Assembly: GCA_905372095.1 (NCBI GenBank)
Contig: CAJPNK010000002.1
Location: forward strand, 62,001 to 126,000
From: Candidatus Saccharimonadota bacterium
GTDB taxonomy: Bacteria; Patescibacteriota; Saccharimonadia; Saccharimonadales; Saccharimonadaceae
Reading direction: 5' to 3'
Length of the DNA: 64,000 nt
The notes beneath the pieces were generated by a model. That model did not search any database, was not told the DNA's origin, and worked only from the letters and a program-made list of their open reading frames with translations. The position numbers and the translations under genes were made by a program. The first letter of the stretch is position 1; the number at the start of each line of letters is the position of its first letter. Shown piece after piece: positions 1 to 8,958 of this stretch.

Positions 1-747
1 CCGTCCGCCCCAAGGCGTATCGCCGCGCTCGTCATTATAAAAATAAATCCCGCCGCGGTCGTTTTCACTCCAGCCGTCAAATTGCCAGAGATCGGTGTCG
101 CCGTAAAAATGATTGTAAACGACATCTAGCACTACGCCGATACCGCGGGTGTGGCACTCGCGCACGAACTTCATCAAGCCGTGGCGCCCGCCCAGCATGC
201 TTTCAACGCTAAAAATGTGGTTTGGCGCGTAGCCCCAGCCATTGCTGAAAGCCATACTGGTGATTGGCATTAGCTCGATAATGTTAATACCGAGATCTCG
301 CAAGTAGTCCAACTTTTCGATCGCGCTGTCAAAGGTGCCAGATGTAGCAGCGTCGGGGCGGTTGAAAGTACCGATATGCAGTTCATAAATGACTTGATCT
401 TGGCGCGGAGGCATGGCAAAATTAGCATCGTTCTGCCAATCGAAGTTATTGTCGACAACCACCGAAAATCCCTTGTCGCTGCTAGTGATAGCTCGAGCGC
501 GCGGGTCGTTCTTCTCGAGCAGCCGGCCGTCGGGCGTCTCGATGATGTATTTGTATTGGTGGCCCGGCTCGACATTGCGAATTAGCGCAAACCAGTAGCC
601 GTCGCCCTCGCTGGTTAGCGGTTGTTTCTCGCCCGCGGTAAACGTCCCGCTGATGAATACTTGCTTGGCAAACGGCGCCCACACACGGAACTCCGCTCCG
701 CCTCTATATAATGTCACTCCTAGTTTCTTTTTGATTTGATGCGGCAT
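1..747 (-). CDS. GH13 alpha-glucan enzyme (branching enzyme or trehalohydrolase type), N-terminal part
   Basis: This is the first 249 codons of a gene that runs off the left edge. Translation from the ATG at 747 gives an N-terminal CBM48-like beta-sandwich (about residues 10-95, with FRVWAPFA and YWFALI), then the start of a GH13 TIM barrel: YELHIGTF, LDYLRDLGINIIELMPI and the conserved region I DVVYNH, whose Asp and His line the active site. This order is typical of 1,4-alpha-glucan branching enzymes and malto-oligosyltrehalose trehalohydrolases. The catalytic residues lie beyond the edge, so I cannot choose between them. It probably acts in the cytoplasm on glycogen-like polymer; no signal peptide is present. 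A TACAAT box ends 10 bases before the ATG and no Shine-Dalgarno is visible, so the mRNA is probably nearly leaderless. Confidence 0.85.
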   Translation of the reverse strand, partial: MPHQIKKKLGVTLYRGGAEFRVWAPFAKQVFISGTFTAGEKQPLTSEGDGYWFALIRNVEPGHQYKYIIETPDGRLLEKNDPRARAITSSDKGFSVVVDNNFDWQNDANFAMPPRQDQVIYELHIGTFNRPDAATSGTFDSAIEKLDYLRDLGINIIELMPITSMAFSNGWGYAPNHIFSVESMLGGRHGLMKFVRECHTRGIGVVLDVVYNHFYGDTDLWQFDGWSENDRGGIYFYNDERGDTPWGGR

Positions 748-757
748 AACTTATCTT

Positions 758-763
758 ATTGTA
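758..763 (-). promoter_or_regulatory. -10 box of the GH13 gene
   Basis: TACAAT on the minus strand, ten bases before the ATG. Transcription would start within about three bases of the start codon. No good -35 is seen. Confidence 0.5.
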
Positions 764-875
764 GCATAAGTGGGATGACTAGCTCTTTTTATGTCGTCAA
801 GGCGGTGATTACATAAAGCATAAGCTTTTGCCTAAAACCTTGATACAGAATTTAAAGAACAAGGTAAGTAGCTAC

Positions 876-905
876 TTGCACAATCAGCATCGTTCAAGCT
901 AAAAT
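876..905 (+). promoter_or_regulatory. Promoter of the anchored-protein/lipase cluster
   Basis: TTGCAC, an 18-base spacer, then TAAAAT. The start site would lie near 912, giving a leader of about 30 bases with an AAGGCGG ribosome site before the ATG at 944. The rest of 748-943 shows nothing else. Confidence 0.45.
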
Positions 906-943
906 AGCTAAGTATAAGCACAACAACTTAAGGCGGTAGAATA

Positions 944-1588
944 ATGGTCAACAGTAGTGCTAAAGCGATAAAAAACCATAGTAAATCATCACCCTGGAGA
1001 AGACATCTACTAAAAGTAGTCCTCATAGTGATCGCTATAGTGATGCTGTTTGTGTCATGCAGCGTAATTAGAAAATGGTCAACCGCTCTAAGTATGTCAA
1101 ACTACCTCCGAAAGAAGTATAATCAGGAGTTTGTAGTAGAAGAGCCTAGTTTATCTGCTGCTGGCCTTGGTGTTGAAGGTACTCGGGGTGCAGACGCTCA
1201 TCGCGAGACGGCTCGTCTGAATAAAGTAGCTCAGCAAAATGTCTCAAATTCAAAGTGGAAGGTTAAAGTTTCGGTAGAAATTTATCTAGCAGAACCGCTA
1301 GCTGATACTGCACTGCCAGATAATCCGAAGGTGGAGGAGATTATAAGGCAAGATTATGGGCCAGCGTATAATGTTAATTTATCGTATTTCGAGCTGCAAA
1401 ACACTTCGTATGATGATATTGTGCGTGACATGGAACGTATTGCCAAGAGCGTTACCAATAGTGGCATAAAAAATGTCAATTATAACTATTCTATAACCAA
1501 TAGACAGGGGATAATTAAAAAATGCAAAACTACTTACGATAAACCATTTGATAACTCATACGATAATATAAAGAACTGCTTAAGGTGA
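944..1588 (+). CDS. Membrane-anchored protein, paralogue of the one at 1920
   Basis: 214 residues, function not recognised. A basic N-terminus is followed by one hydrophobic segment (about residues 23-43, with MLFVSCS, which could be read as a weak lipobox). The rest should lie outside the membrane. Residues from about 52 carry the pattern YLxxKYNxxFxV followed by GLGVxGxxxAD, which recurs in the protein at 1920, so the two are diverged duplicates. Short anchored proteins with a YLxxKYxxxF core are common in Gram-positive bacteria and some are immunity proteins; that role here is inference from the position next to a lipase. The region is clearly richer in A+T than its surroundings. AAGGCGG precedes the ATG. 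Confidence 0.7.
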   Translation: MVNSSAKAIKNHSKSSPWRRHLLKVVLIVIAIVMLFVSCSVIRKWSTALSMSNYLRKKYNQEFVVEEPSLSAAGLGVEGTRGADAHRETARLNKVAQQNVSNSKWKVKVSVEIYLAEPLADTALPDNPKVEEIIRQDYGPAYNVNLSYFELQNTSYDDIVRDMERIAKSVTNSGIKNVNYNYSITNRQGIIKKCKTTYDKPFDNSYDNIKNCLR

Positions 1589-1600
1589 TGGGGGTAAGCA

Positions 1601-1927
1601 ATGGATACGGGTTTGGAAGCAATAAACTATATAAACTTCAGCGCGTTAGCGTATGCACAGTTTGAGGACAACGCGAGAGATTACGATATTGGTTACATTC
1701 TAAAGAATAAACTTTATAGTAACACTGAAGATTTTAAGACTAGTAAACTAGAGCTTTCCACCCTCCAAAACTCTTCCAATCCTCTCCGCTCCTGGAAACT
1801 CATCAACCTTCTTCCCAACAACCAAAACGGACTATCTGCCGCTGTTTTTCAGAACCCCGAAGCGAAAGAGGGTCAGTGTAACATAGGAATAATTTGTTCA
1901 ATAAATAAGGAGTATGTCTATGCTTAA
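1601..1927 (+). pseudogene. Truncated lipase N-terminus (remnant of a duplicated lipase gene)
   Basis: 108 codons that match only the first about 80 residues of the lipase at 2682. Shared features are the opening NxxxxSALAY/LAVSALSY segment, SWxLIN, and LSAAVFQNPExKE. At DNA level about 29 bases around 1835-1863 are identical to 2871-2899. Just after this, where the full gene continues into VFTFRGTE, the copy changes to unrelated sequence and stops at 1925-1927. The lipase continuation is not found in another frame, so this is a deletion and not a frameshift. GGGGT before the ATG at 1601 may still allow translation. With the paralogue upstream, the arrangement anchored protein + lipase has been duplicated and one lipase lost its catalytic part. 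Confidence 0.75.
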
Positions 1928-2672
1928 AAATAATAAATCTAGATCCAGAGCTACTGTACTTAAAGTAACACCACGAAAGGTATTGTATACTATCGTGGCT
2001 CTCATTCTCATAATTGTGCTTATTGTTGGTGGAATTTATATAAAAAATATAATTAGTTTTGAAAATACTTCAGCCGATATGAAGAATTATTTAGAGAATA
2101 AATATAATGAAAGATTCCTAGTAAGCAATATCCGCAAAGAAGGCTCCGGTCTTGGAGTAACAGGTCAGACTATAGCAGACGGTAGACCGGTGAATAATCA
2201 GTCGGTGATTTTTCGTATTTCAGATACTGACGGCAAAAAAGGCGATAACTATGTAGGTGCTTTGTGGCAATTTAGGAATAAAGGGAAGCTAAGTCAGATA
2301 ATAGAGGATTCTTTTGACAATGGTAAGCTTAAGAATGTTAGTATACATTTAGGGATTAGTGGAGTTATAGAAAACTTACACAGCTCGCTTAAAAATGAAG
2401 ATCTTCGGGAAGCTCTGAAGAAACATCCAGGCAATATAGGTGTTACGGTAAATATTGAACCCGCCCAGGAGGCGATGCCAAAAGATCGTCAGGATTCCTT
2501 AAAGAAAGTAGCGCGACATTTGTATGATTTTGGATTTCGTAACGTTACCATTGTCTATGACTTCATAGCTAATGATACAGGACATGGAAGTACGAGATGT
2601 ATATTAAGTCTTGAAAATAGCAAAAGCGGTGATTTTGCAGAGAATCTAGAATATCGCTGCACAAGGAGGTAA
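1920..2672 (+). CDS. Membrane-anchored protein next to the RTX lipase
   Basis: 250 residues, not recognised. A basic N-terminus (KNNKSRSR) leads into one strong transmembrane segment (about residues 22-46, LYTIVALILIIVLIVGGIYI) with a large outside domain. The YLENKYNERFLV and GLGVTG motifs match the paralogue at 944. I chose the ATG at 1920 over that at 1914, because AAGGAG (1907-1912) is 7 bases from it and only 1 base from the other. The start overlaps the end of the truncated lipase frame by 8 bases; the stop lies 9 bases before the lipase ATG and overlaps its ribosome site, so the pair is probably co-translated. An accessory or self-protection role for the lipase is inference from context. 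Confidence 0.75.
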   Translation: MLKNNKSRSRATVLKVTPRKVLYTIVALILIIVLIVGGIYIKNIISFENTSADMKNYLENKYNERFLVSNIRKEGSGLGVTGQTIADGRPVNNQSVIFRISDTDGKKGDNYVGALWQFRNKGKLSQIIEDSFDNGKLKNVSIHLGISGVIENLHSSLKNEDLREALKKHPGNIGVTVNIEPAQEAMPKDRQDSLKKVARHLYDFGFRNVTIVYDFIANDTGHGSTRCILSLENSKSGDFAENLEYRCTRR

Positions 2673-2681
2673 ATAAATTAT

Positions 2682-5600
2682 ATGAAAACAGAACAATATC
2701 TAGCAGTAAGCGCACTCTCATATAAGAATCTTGAGGCTTACGTAGGTTATACAATTGGAAAATTGTATTCGCCGGATGGACCATTAGATAACGATTTCAT
2801 GAATAAAATAGAAAATAAAGCTCTAAAGGGTCTTTCAAGCTGGGTCCTCATCAACATCCGCACCTCTCCCTCTGGACTATCTGCCGCTGTTTTTCAGAAC
2901 CCAGAAACCAAGGAATTAGTATTTACATTCCGTGGAACTGAAATTAACTCCGTCAGCGATCTTGGTGCCGATTATGAGCTAGCTGTAACCTCTGCTTTTC
3001 GTAATGAGCCAGGTCAATTTAGTGATGCTTTTCAATTCTATATTGATACTATCAATAAACTCGGCAAAGATAACTACTCGTCGTGTAGTTTTACTGGGCA
3101 TTCTCTTGGTGGTGCAATAGCTTCTTTCTTGTCGTATAAGACCAATGGTGCTAGCAAAGCTATCACATTTGACGCTCCGGGCATTGGCCAATTTCTGCCT
3201 TCTAGTGTAAACCCCGATAACTTCAAAGATGCTATCACTGATTATGTTAATGAGAACGACTATATCGGTCAATATGGCAAGCAGCTAGGTAGAACTATAT
3301 ACAAAAAAGATACTGGATATAAAGAATTTAATAACTACATGAATAATGCAAAGACAGCTGCTGCGCTGGCGATGTTGCGTGCCATAAAAGAGGGTAATCT
3401 GCCTAGTGAAATTGGCTATACTGCTATATATGGTATTTTGTCCACTGAACAGAATCTAGCTAATACGGTTACTGATGCATTTACTGGTGCACATGGTCTA
3501 GATGCTATTCTTAATCCAGACGGTACTATGTCTGATGATGCGTCTAAGAGTAATGTGGCTGACGCTGCGCATGGTTTACAGACGGGCGCACAGGTCATTG
3601 GTGTAACACAAGACGGTGTGATTAGCGTAGCTATAGGAGCCAAAACTATAACTATGACAATTATGGATGGTGCAGTGAATATAGCAGTTGCAGTCGGTGA
3701 TACGATTCAAAATAGCGTGGTGTCGTTGGTTGGTGTTGCAAAAGACACAATTAATGCGGCAGCGCAGACTGTTGTTAATTTGTGGAGTGACCTTTTGCGA
3801 CTGACTGCTGGCGAGCAATATTACATATATGGTACGGGTGGCAAAGATGTTATAGACGCTCCACGCATTTTGCGGAATAAGGCTGAGGAAACTCGAAACT
3901 GGTGGTACGAAAGAATTGGTGCTGTTATAGAAGCTAGCGGCGGCGACGATGCCATGGTAGGCACTGGGTATCGAGATGATATATATGGCGGAGCTGGTGA
4001 TGATTCTATATACGGCGGATCGGGCGATGATATTCTGTATGGAGAATCAGGTGACGATATAATAAAAGGCGGATATGGCGATGATATGTTGTTTGGCGGC
4101 ACGGGCAACGATGACTTAAATGGCGAAAATGGCAATGACACTCTCGATGGCGGAACAGGTGATGATTTACTATCGGACGCATACGGTGATGATGTGTATA
4201 TGTTTGGCCGAGGGTATGGTCGAGATACTATTACTGATGAACGTCCGCCTAGCGTTTGGTATGATTTTAGCGGACCGTATAGCGGTGGCGAGAACGATAC
4301 GATTATATTTCGTAGCGATGTTCGTCCAGAAGATATAAAGGTACATCGTCGCGGGAGCTGGGATTTGGAATTCCGTATTAAAGGTACTAACGATATATTG
4401 TTAGTTAAAGACTATTTTAGGCTAAATTCAGGCAAACATGGAGTGGGAGCGATAGAGCAAATCAAGTTCCCTTCTACGAAGACTGTTTGGAGATACGCGG
4501 ATATTGTCAACAAAGCCCGCTATGTCGATGAGTCTTCACCTACAGATTCAAAACTCTTTACCGGGTTTGACCAAGACAATATTATCACTGCTGGCAACGC
4601 AGATGAACGATTAATCGGCTCTAACAACAACGACATTTTGTATGGAATGGCTGGCGACGACGTTTTAGAGAGCGGTAATGGTAATGACATTCTTGACGGC
4701 GGTACCGGTAATGATAGTCTAATGGGCGGTCTTGGCGATGACACGTATATTTTTGGCAAGGGATACGGACACGATGTTATAGATGATAAAGATATCGGTT
4801 CTTGGGCAGGTAGTCATTATGATATAGATGGCGGCAAGAATGACGCGATAGGCTTCTTGGTTGGGGTGTCGCCAGAAGATGTTAAAGTACATCGTCGCGG
4901 AAGTTACGATTTAGAGTTTCGTATAAAAAGCACTGGCGAGACACTATATGTTAAGAATTTCTTTAGTAATGATTCTTATCAGAAATATGAAGGCGTTGGC
5001 ATGATAGAGAGCGTACATTTTGCCGATGGGACAACTTGGACAGTTGATGACATAAAGGATAAGGCTCGGTATATAGACGAATATTTTGTGGGTTATACAA
5101 ATCGGTTATACGGTTATGACGGGCAAGATGACATAGTTACCGGTAGTAAGGCTGACGAGATTATAGAGACAGGGGGTGGTAATGATCTGTTGTATGGTAA
5201 TGGTGGCGATGATATTCTCAACGGTGGTTATGGTAATGATAGGTTATATGGTGGTGATGGCAACGACACCTTACAGGCGGATGTCGATAGTAGCTATGGG
5301 ATGCCTGGTAACGACACTCTCGACGGTGGTGCTGGCAACGATATTTTACGCGGTGGTTATGGTAATGACACGTATATTTTTGGCAAGGGATACGGACGTG
5401 ATGTCATAAACGACGTCCACCAATATCGCGATTATGCTGGAAGAATATCCTACTCTGACGGCGGCAGTCTTGATGTCTTAGTACTCCAGCCGGGCGTATC
5501 GCCAGATGATATTCAAGTTAGAAGGCGCGGAGTCAATCTGGAATTAAAGATTTTAAGTACTGATGACGTTGTGTGTATATCTAGTTTTTATGACAACAGT

Positions 5601-6788
5601 TACGGCAAACTGGGCTATGGTGCGATTGAGCGTGTGCAGTTTGCGGACGGTACAATTTGGAATATTGATGTATTATTAGATAAAGCTAGATACGTAGATG
5701 AACCTATGAACGTCGATGACCCTGACAGGATTGACGGATATAGTTATCAGAATGATATTCTTACTGCAAACGATAATGACAATTCCATAAAAACGTATTC
5801 AGGTGATGATGTGGTGTATGCTTTTGGTGGCAATGATACGATTGATACTGGCGAAGGGGACGATATTATCAATCCTGGAACCGGCAACGATGTTATGTAC
5901 GATCTGCAGGGTAACGACGTGTATATATTTGGTCGCGGGTATGGGCACGATACTATCTATGATGGGCGTGTGGGATCATACTACGATAGTCCCGTCGATG
6001 GCGGTAACCGTGATAAGATAAATATTTTGCCAGGAGTATCACCGTCTGATATTACTATAAAACGACACAATAATGACATGATACTCACAGTAAAGGGAAC
6101 CGATGATCAGCTAGATGTCATAGGCTTCTTTGCCGATAGCAGTAAAAGCTCTCACAGTGTTGGCGTTGGTGCTATTGAGCAGATTTGCTTTACGGACGGC
6201 ACGATCTGGGAACTGAGTGACATACAAGATGCTGTGCGTCATATAACAGAGCCTGTGTATAGTAACGCCGACAAAGACACCTACTATGGATTTGAGTCCG
6301 ATGACATAATTATAGGAAGTAACAAAAACGATGAGATGTATGGTTGCGGCGGCGATGATACTTTGAATGGTGGTGTAGGTAATGACAAGCTAGATGGTGG
6401 ACTAGGTAACGACACGTATGTGTATGCTAAAAATTCCGGAAGTGATACAATTTGCGATAGCGGAGGCAACGATACGATAGAACTTAGAGAGATAGATTAT
6501 TCCTCTGTGGAGTTTCTGCGATATGGCGACTCTCTAGTGATTAATACAGGAAAAGACTCAAGCAATAGTATTTCTATAGAGAAATGGTCGTATGGTGATA
6601 TCTATAGAGTAGAGAATGTTAAATCGTCGGACGGCTATAGTATTACTCATACCCAGATCGATCAGCTAGTTCAGGCTATGGCTACTTTTTCACAAGATAC
6701 CGGCATGACGTGGCAGCAGGCATTGGAGGCTTGTCCGGCTGACACAACTGCAATCTTGTCGCAATATTGGACCGCTCCGACCCAATAA
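2682..6788 (+). CDS. Lipase (class 3 alpha/beta hydrolase) with C-terminal RTX calcium-binding repeats
   Basis: 1368 residues. Residues 1-280 are a lipase domain: VFTFRGTE (oxyanion side, about 80-87), the nucleophile elbow GHSLGG with Ser141, a likely catalytic Asp193 in NENDYIG, and a likely His271 in AHGLDAILNPDGT. An amphipathic stretch (about 280-370) follows. From about residue 384 come five blocks of GGxGxDxxxG hemolysin-type nonapeptides, most followed by DTYIFGKGYGRD and a domain with SPEDIxVxRRG, FF and FADGTxW, which matches the family known as haemolysin-type calcium-binding protein related. There is no N-terminal signal; RTX proteins normally leave through a type I exporter recognising the C-terminus, but no exporter is in the window. 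Base composition is AT-rich with AUA codons, unlike neighbours, which suggests transfer. A secreted, calcium-stabilised lipase acting on a host or competitor is the likely role. Confidence 0.88.
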   Translation: MKTEQYLAVSALSYKNLEAYVGYTIGKLYSPDGPLDNDFMNKIENKALKGLSSWVLINIRTSPSGLSAAVFQNPETKELVFTFRGTEINSVSDLGADYELAVTSAFRNEPGQFSDAFQFYIDTINKLGKDNYSSCSFTGHSLGGAIASFLSYKTNGASKAITFDAPGIGQFLPSSVNPDNFKDAITDYVNENDYIGQYGKQLGRTIYKKDTGYKEFNNYMNNAKTAAALAMLRAIKEGNLPSEIGYTAIYGILSTEQNLANTVTDAFTGAHGLDAILNPDGTMSDDASKSNVADAAHGLQTGAQVIGVTQDGVISVAIGAKTITMTIMDGAVNIAVAVGDTIQNSVVSLVGVAKDTINAAAQTVVNLWSDLLRLTAGEQYYIYGTGGKDVIDAPRILRNKAEETRNWWYERIGAVIEASGGDDAMVGTGYRDDIYGGAGDDSIYGGSGDDILYGESGDDIIKGGYGDDMLFGGTGNDDLNGENGNDTLDGGTGDDLLSDAYGDDVYMFGRGYGRDTITDERPPSVWYDFSGPYSGGENDTIIFRSDVRPEDIKVHRRGSWDLEFRIKGTNDILLVKDYFRLNSGKHGVGAIEQIKFPSTKTVWRYADIVNKARYVDESSPTDSKLFTGFDQDNIITAGNADERLIGSNNNDILYGMAGDDVLESGNGNDILDGGTGNDSLMGGLGDDTYIFGKGYGHDVIDDKDIGSWAGSHYDIDGGKNDAIGFLVGVSPEDVKVHRRGSYDLEFRIKSTGETLYVKNFFSNDSYQKYEGVGMIESVHFADGTTWTVDDIKDKARYIDEYFVGYTNRLYGYDGQDDIVTGSKADEIIETGGGNDLLYGNGGDDILNGGYGNDRLYGGDGNDTLQADVDSSYGMPGNDTLDGGAGNDILRGGYGNDTYIFGKGYGRDVINDVHQYRDYAGRISYSDGGSLDVLVLQPGVSPDDIQVRRRGVNLELKILSTDDVVCISSFYDNSYGKLGYGAIERVQFADGTIWNIDVLLDKARYVDEPMNVDDPDRIDGYSYQNDILTANDNDNSIKTYSGDDVVYAFGGNDTIDTGEGDDIINPGTGNDVMYDLQGNDVYIFGRGYGHDTIYDGRVGSYYDSPVDGGNRDKINILPGVSPSDITIKRHNNDMILTVKGTDDQLDVIGFFADSSKSSHSVGVGAIEQICFTDGTIWELSDIQDAVRHITEPVYSNADKDTYYGFESDDIIIGSNKNDEMYGCGGDDTLNGGVGNDKLDGGLGNDTYVYAKNSGSDTICDSGGNDTIELREIDYSSVEFLRYGDSLVINTGKDSSNSISIEKWSYGDIYRVENVKSSDGYSITHTQIDQLVQAMATFSQDTGMTWQQALEACPADTTAILSQYWTAPTQ

Positions 6789-6801
6789 GTCATGAAAAAT
6801 T

Positions 6802-6831
6802 TTGCCACTTCTCTAGCTTCTGCGTTATAAT
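6802..6831 (+). promoter_or_regulatory. Promoter of the gat operon (leaderless)
   Basis: TTGCCA, 18 bases, TATAAT (6826-6831). The hexamer ends nine bases before the gatC ATG, and no Shine-Dalgarno is present. Confidence 0.65.
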
Positions 6832-6840
6832 TAGTGAATA

Positions 6841-7131
6841 ATGAGTACAATTACCAACGACGATGTGCGTCATTTGGCACAATTAAGCAGTTTGCAGATG
6901 TCTGATGCGGAGGCTGAATTGCTCCGCGTCGGTATCGAGAAAATTATCAATTATATCAATAAGCTGGATGAGTTGGATACCGACGGCGTGGAGCCGACGT
7001 ATCAGGTGACGGGTCTGCAAAACGTCTGGCGCGATGACGAAATCATTGACAGCAGCGTATCGCGGCAACAGCTGCTGGCCTTAGCAGCCGAGCAAAGCGA
7101 TAATTGCGTGAAAGTGCCAAAGGTGTTGTAA
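6841..7131 (+). CDS. gatC: Asp/Glu-tRNA amidotransferase subunit C
   Basis: 96 residues, normal for GatC. It opens with ITNDDVRHLAQLSSLQMSDAEAE, the conserved helical start of the family, and has the typical ELDTDGVEPTYQV segment. GatC wraps around GatA and GatB and stabilises the GatCAB complex, which converts misacylated Glu-tRNA(Gln) and/or Asp-tRNA(Asn) to the correct Gln and Asn forms in the cytoplasm. It is the first gene of an operon; gatA begins two bases after its stop. The ATG lies nine bases after a TATAAT box, so it is probably translated from a leaderless mRNA. Confidence 0.95.
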   Translation: MSTITNDDVRHLAQLSSLQMSDAEAELLRVGIEKIINYINKLDELDTDGVEPTYQVTGLQNVWRDDEIIDSSVSRQQLLALAAEQSDNCVKVPKVL

Positions 7132-7133
7132 TT

Positions 7134-8540
7134 ATGAAAATTATTGAATTAGTAGATAGGATTAAAAAAGGCGAGACCACCGCGCGGACACAAATCGAGC
7201 GGTCGCTCGCCAAAGCTCAAGAAATCAAGGAATATCATGCGTTGCTGAGCCTGACGGCAGAGCGCGCTCTGCAGCGAGCTGACGAGATCGACGAGCAGAT
7301 CAAAAAAGGTGAGAATCCGGGCGTCCTAGCGGGCGTACCGTTCGTGGTCAAGGATAATTACTTGGCGTTTGGCGCGCCAACGACTGCGGCGGCGAAAATG
7401 CTCGAGAACTTTCAAGCGCCAGTCCAGGCGACCGTCGTCGAGAAGCTTGAAGCGGCCGGCGCGATTTGTATTGGTAAGTCGAATCTCGATGCTTTTGCGC
7501 ACGGCGGTTCGACCGAGAACTCATATTTTGGCGCGACGCATAATGCCGTTGACCAGACCAAGGTAGCCGGCGGTTCGTCGGGCGGTTCAGCGGTCGTAAC
7601 GGCGCTAGATGTGGTACCGTTTGCACTTGGCACCGATACTGGCGGCTCGATTCGCCAGCCAGCTAGCTTTAACGGTGTTTATGGTTTCAAGCCGACTTAT
7701 GGTTTGAGTAGCCGTTACGGTGCGGTGGCGATGGCCTCGAGCACCGACACGATGGGTTGCTTTGCACGGCATGCTGACGACGTGGCATTAGTCACTAGCG
7801 TGATGGCTGGCCGCGACGACAAGGATATGACGACGCTGCCGGATTACTTTGAAATGCAGAAATCAGCAGGCGAGCATTTGAAGATCGGGCTGATTAGCGA
7901 GGCGATGAACGACGGCGTTGACGCAGAAGTTCGCGCTAACGTTAATAATTTTGCCGATAAATTACGTGCAGCTGGCCACGCGGTCGAAGATGTCGATATG
8001 CCAAGCCTTAAATATGCTTTGGCGATTTATTATATCGTCGTGCCAGCAGAAGTTTCTAGCAATCTGGCGCGCTACGACGGCGTGCGCTACGGCTATCGCG
8101 CCGAAGGTGTCAAAACGTTAGCCGAGCTCTACGGCCGCAGCCGCAACGAAGGCTTCATGACCGAGAACAAACGCCGCATCATGATCGGCAGCTATGTGCT
8201 ATCCAGCGGCTTTTTCGATGCATATTATCTGAAAGCTCAAAAGGCGCGCACTGTTTTGATTAACGAATTCAACAAGCTGTTTGAGAAGTACGATTTTTTG
8301 CTGCTGCCAACCGCGCCGACGCCGGCGTTTGGTCTGGGCGAAAACACTAGTGATCCAGTCAAGATGTACTTGGCGGATGTCATGACGGTACCGCCGAGCT
8401 TGGCAGGTTTGCCAGCGATCAGTATACCGGCAGGTAGTAGTTCTAACGGCCTGCCAATCGGCGCGCAGTTAGTCGGCCCGATGAAATCCGACGCTAAGTT
8501 GATTGCGTTAGCAGGCGATATGGAGGGCGAAAATGAATAA
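7134..8540 (+). CDS. gatA: Asp/Glu-tRNA amidotransferase subunit A
   Basis: 468 residues, the amidase-signature subunit that releases ammonia from glutamine. The Ser-cisSer-Lys triad can be seen: Lys in FVVKDN (about residue 73), the glycine/serine-rich AGGSSGGSA with the cis-Ser, and the nucleophile Ser in GTDTGGSIRQPA. The start at 7134 follows the gatC stop directly. An upstream in-frame codon within gatC is possible but would add unconserved residues. The 3' end overlaps the next gene by 8 bases. It works with GatC and GatB from the same operon. Confidence 0.95.
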   Translation: MKIIELVDRIKKGETTARTQIERSLAKAQEIKEYHALLSLTAERALQRADEIDEQIKKGENPGVLAGVPFVVKDNYLAFGAPTTAAAKMLENFQAPVQATVVEKLEAAGAICIGKSNLDAFAHGGSTENSYFGATHNAVDQTKVAGGSSGGSAVVTALDVVPFALGTDTGGSIRQPASFNGVYGFKPTYGLSSRYGAVAMASSTDTMGCFARHADDVALVTSVMAGRDDKDMTTLPDYFEMQKSAGEHLKIGLISEAMNDGVDAEVRANVNNFADKLRAAGHAVEDVDMPSLKYALAIYYIVVPAEVSSNLARYDGVRYGYRAEGVKTLAELYGRSRNEGFMTENKRRIMIGSYVLSSGFFDAYYLKAQKARTVLINEFNKLFEKYDFLLLPTAPTPAFGLGENTSDPVKMYLADVMTVPPSLAGLPAISIPAGSSSNGLPIGAQLVGPMKSDAKLIALAGDMEGENE

Positions 8541-8958
8541 TAATTTCGCAACGTGGTTCATTTTGATCGCGGTACTGATTTTGGCGATTGTCGGTGCAGT
8601 TTTTATTGCCTTTGCTAGCAAGCGTTCGCCGAAGCTCAAAGTCGAAAAATTCCGCGCCCGCTGGCTAGCGATTGAAAATAGCCTCGACAAAGAAAGTGCT
8701 CCCAGCTGGCAGCTAGCTATCCTCAACGCTGATAAGCTTGTTGACAAAGCCTTGCGCGATAGCCACTACAAGGGCGAGACTATGGGCGAGCGCATGAAAG
8801 CCGCTGGTAAGGTTTGGTCGAACGCTAACCATATCTGGGGCGCGCACAAAATTCGCAACCATATCGCGCACGAAGCTGATGTCAAGATAAATTATGATAT
8901 TGCGCGCCGCGCTCTGGCCGCTTACAAACAAGCATTGAAAGATTTAGGAGCAATCTAA
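8533..8958 (+). CDS. Small membrane-anchored protein between gatA and gatB
   Basis: 141 residues, not recognised. One N-terminal transmembrane helix (about residues 8-28, FILIAVLILAIVGAVFIAF) is followed by a soluble helical domain with HxIWGAHKIRNHIAHEADVKINY, a pattern reminiscent of proteins whose histidine pairs sit at an interface, but I cannot assign a function. GGAGGG lies seven bases before the ATG. It overlaps gatA by 8 bases and gatB by one base, so it is tightly coupled to amidotransferase translation. Whether it has a role in that pathway cannot be read from the sequence. Confidence 0.8.
   Translation: MNNNFATWFILIAVLILAIVGAVFIAFASKRSPKLKVEKFRARWLAIENSLDKESAPSWQLAILNADKLVDKALRDSHYKGETMGERMKAAGKVWSNANHIWGAHKIRNHIAHEADVKINYDIARRALAAYKQALKDLGAI

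Noticed and set aside
1601..1927. Truncated lipase as a frameshifted full gene
   Set aside because: The downstream lipase sequence is absent from all frames, and the next gene begins at once, so it is a deletion remnant.
3830..6470. Dense short repeats in the lipase gene considered as a CRISPR or DNA satellite
   Set aside because: They encode GGxGxDxxxG nonapeptides in one frame and vary at third positions, so they are protein repeats.
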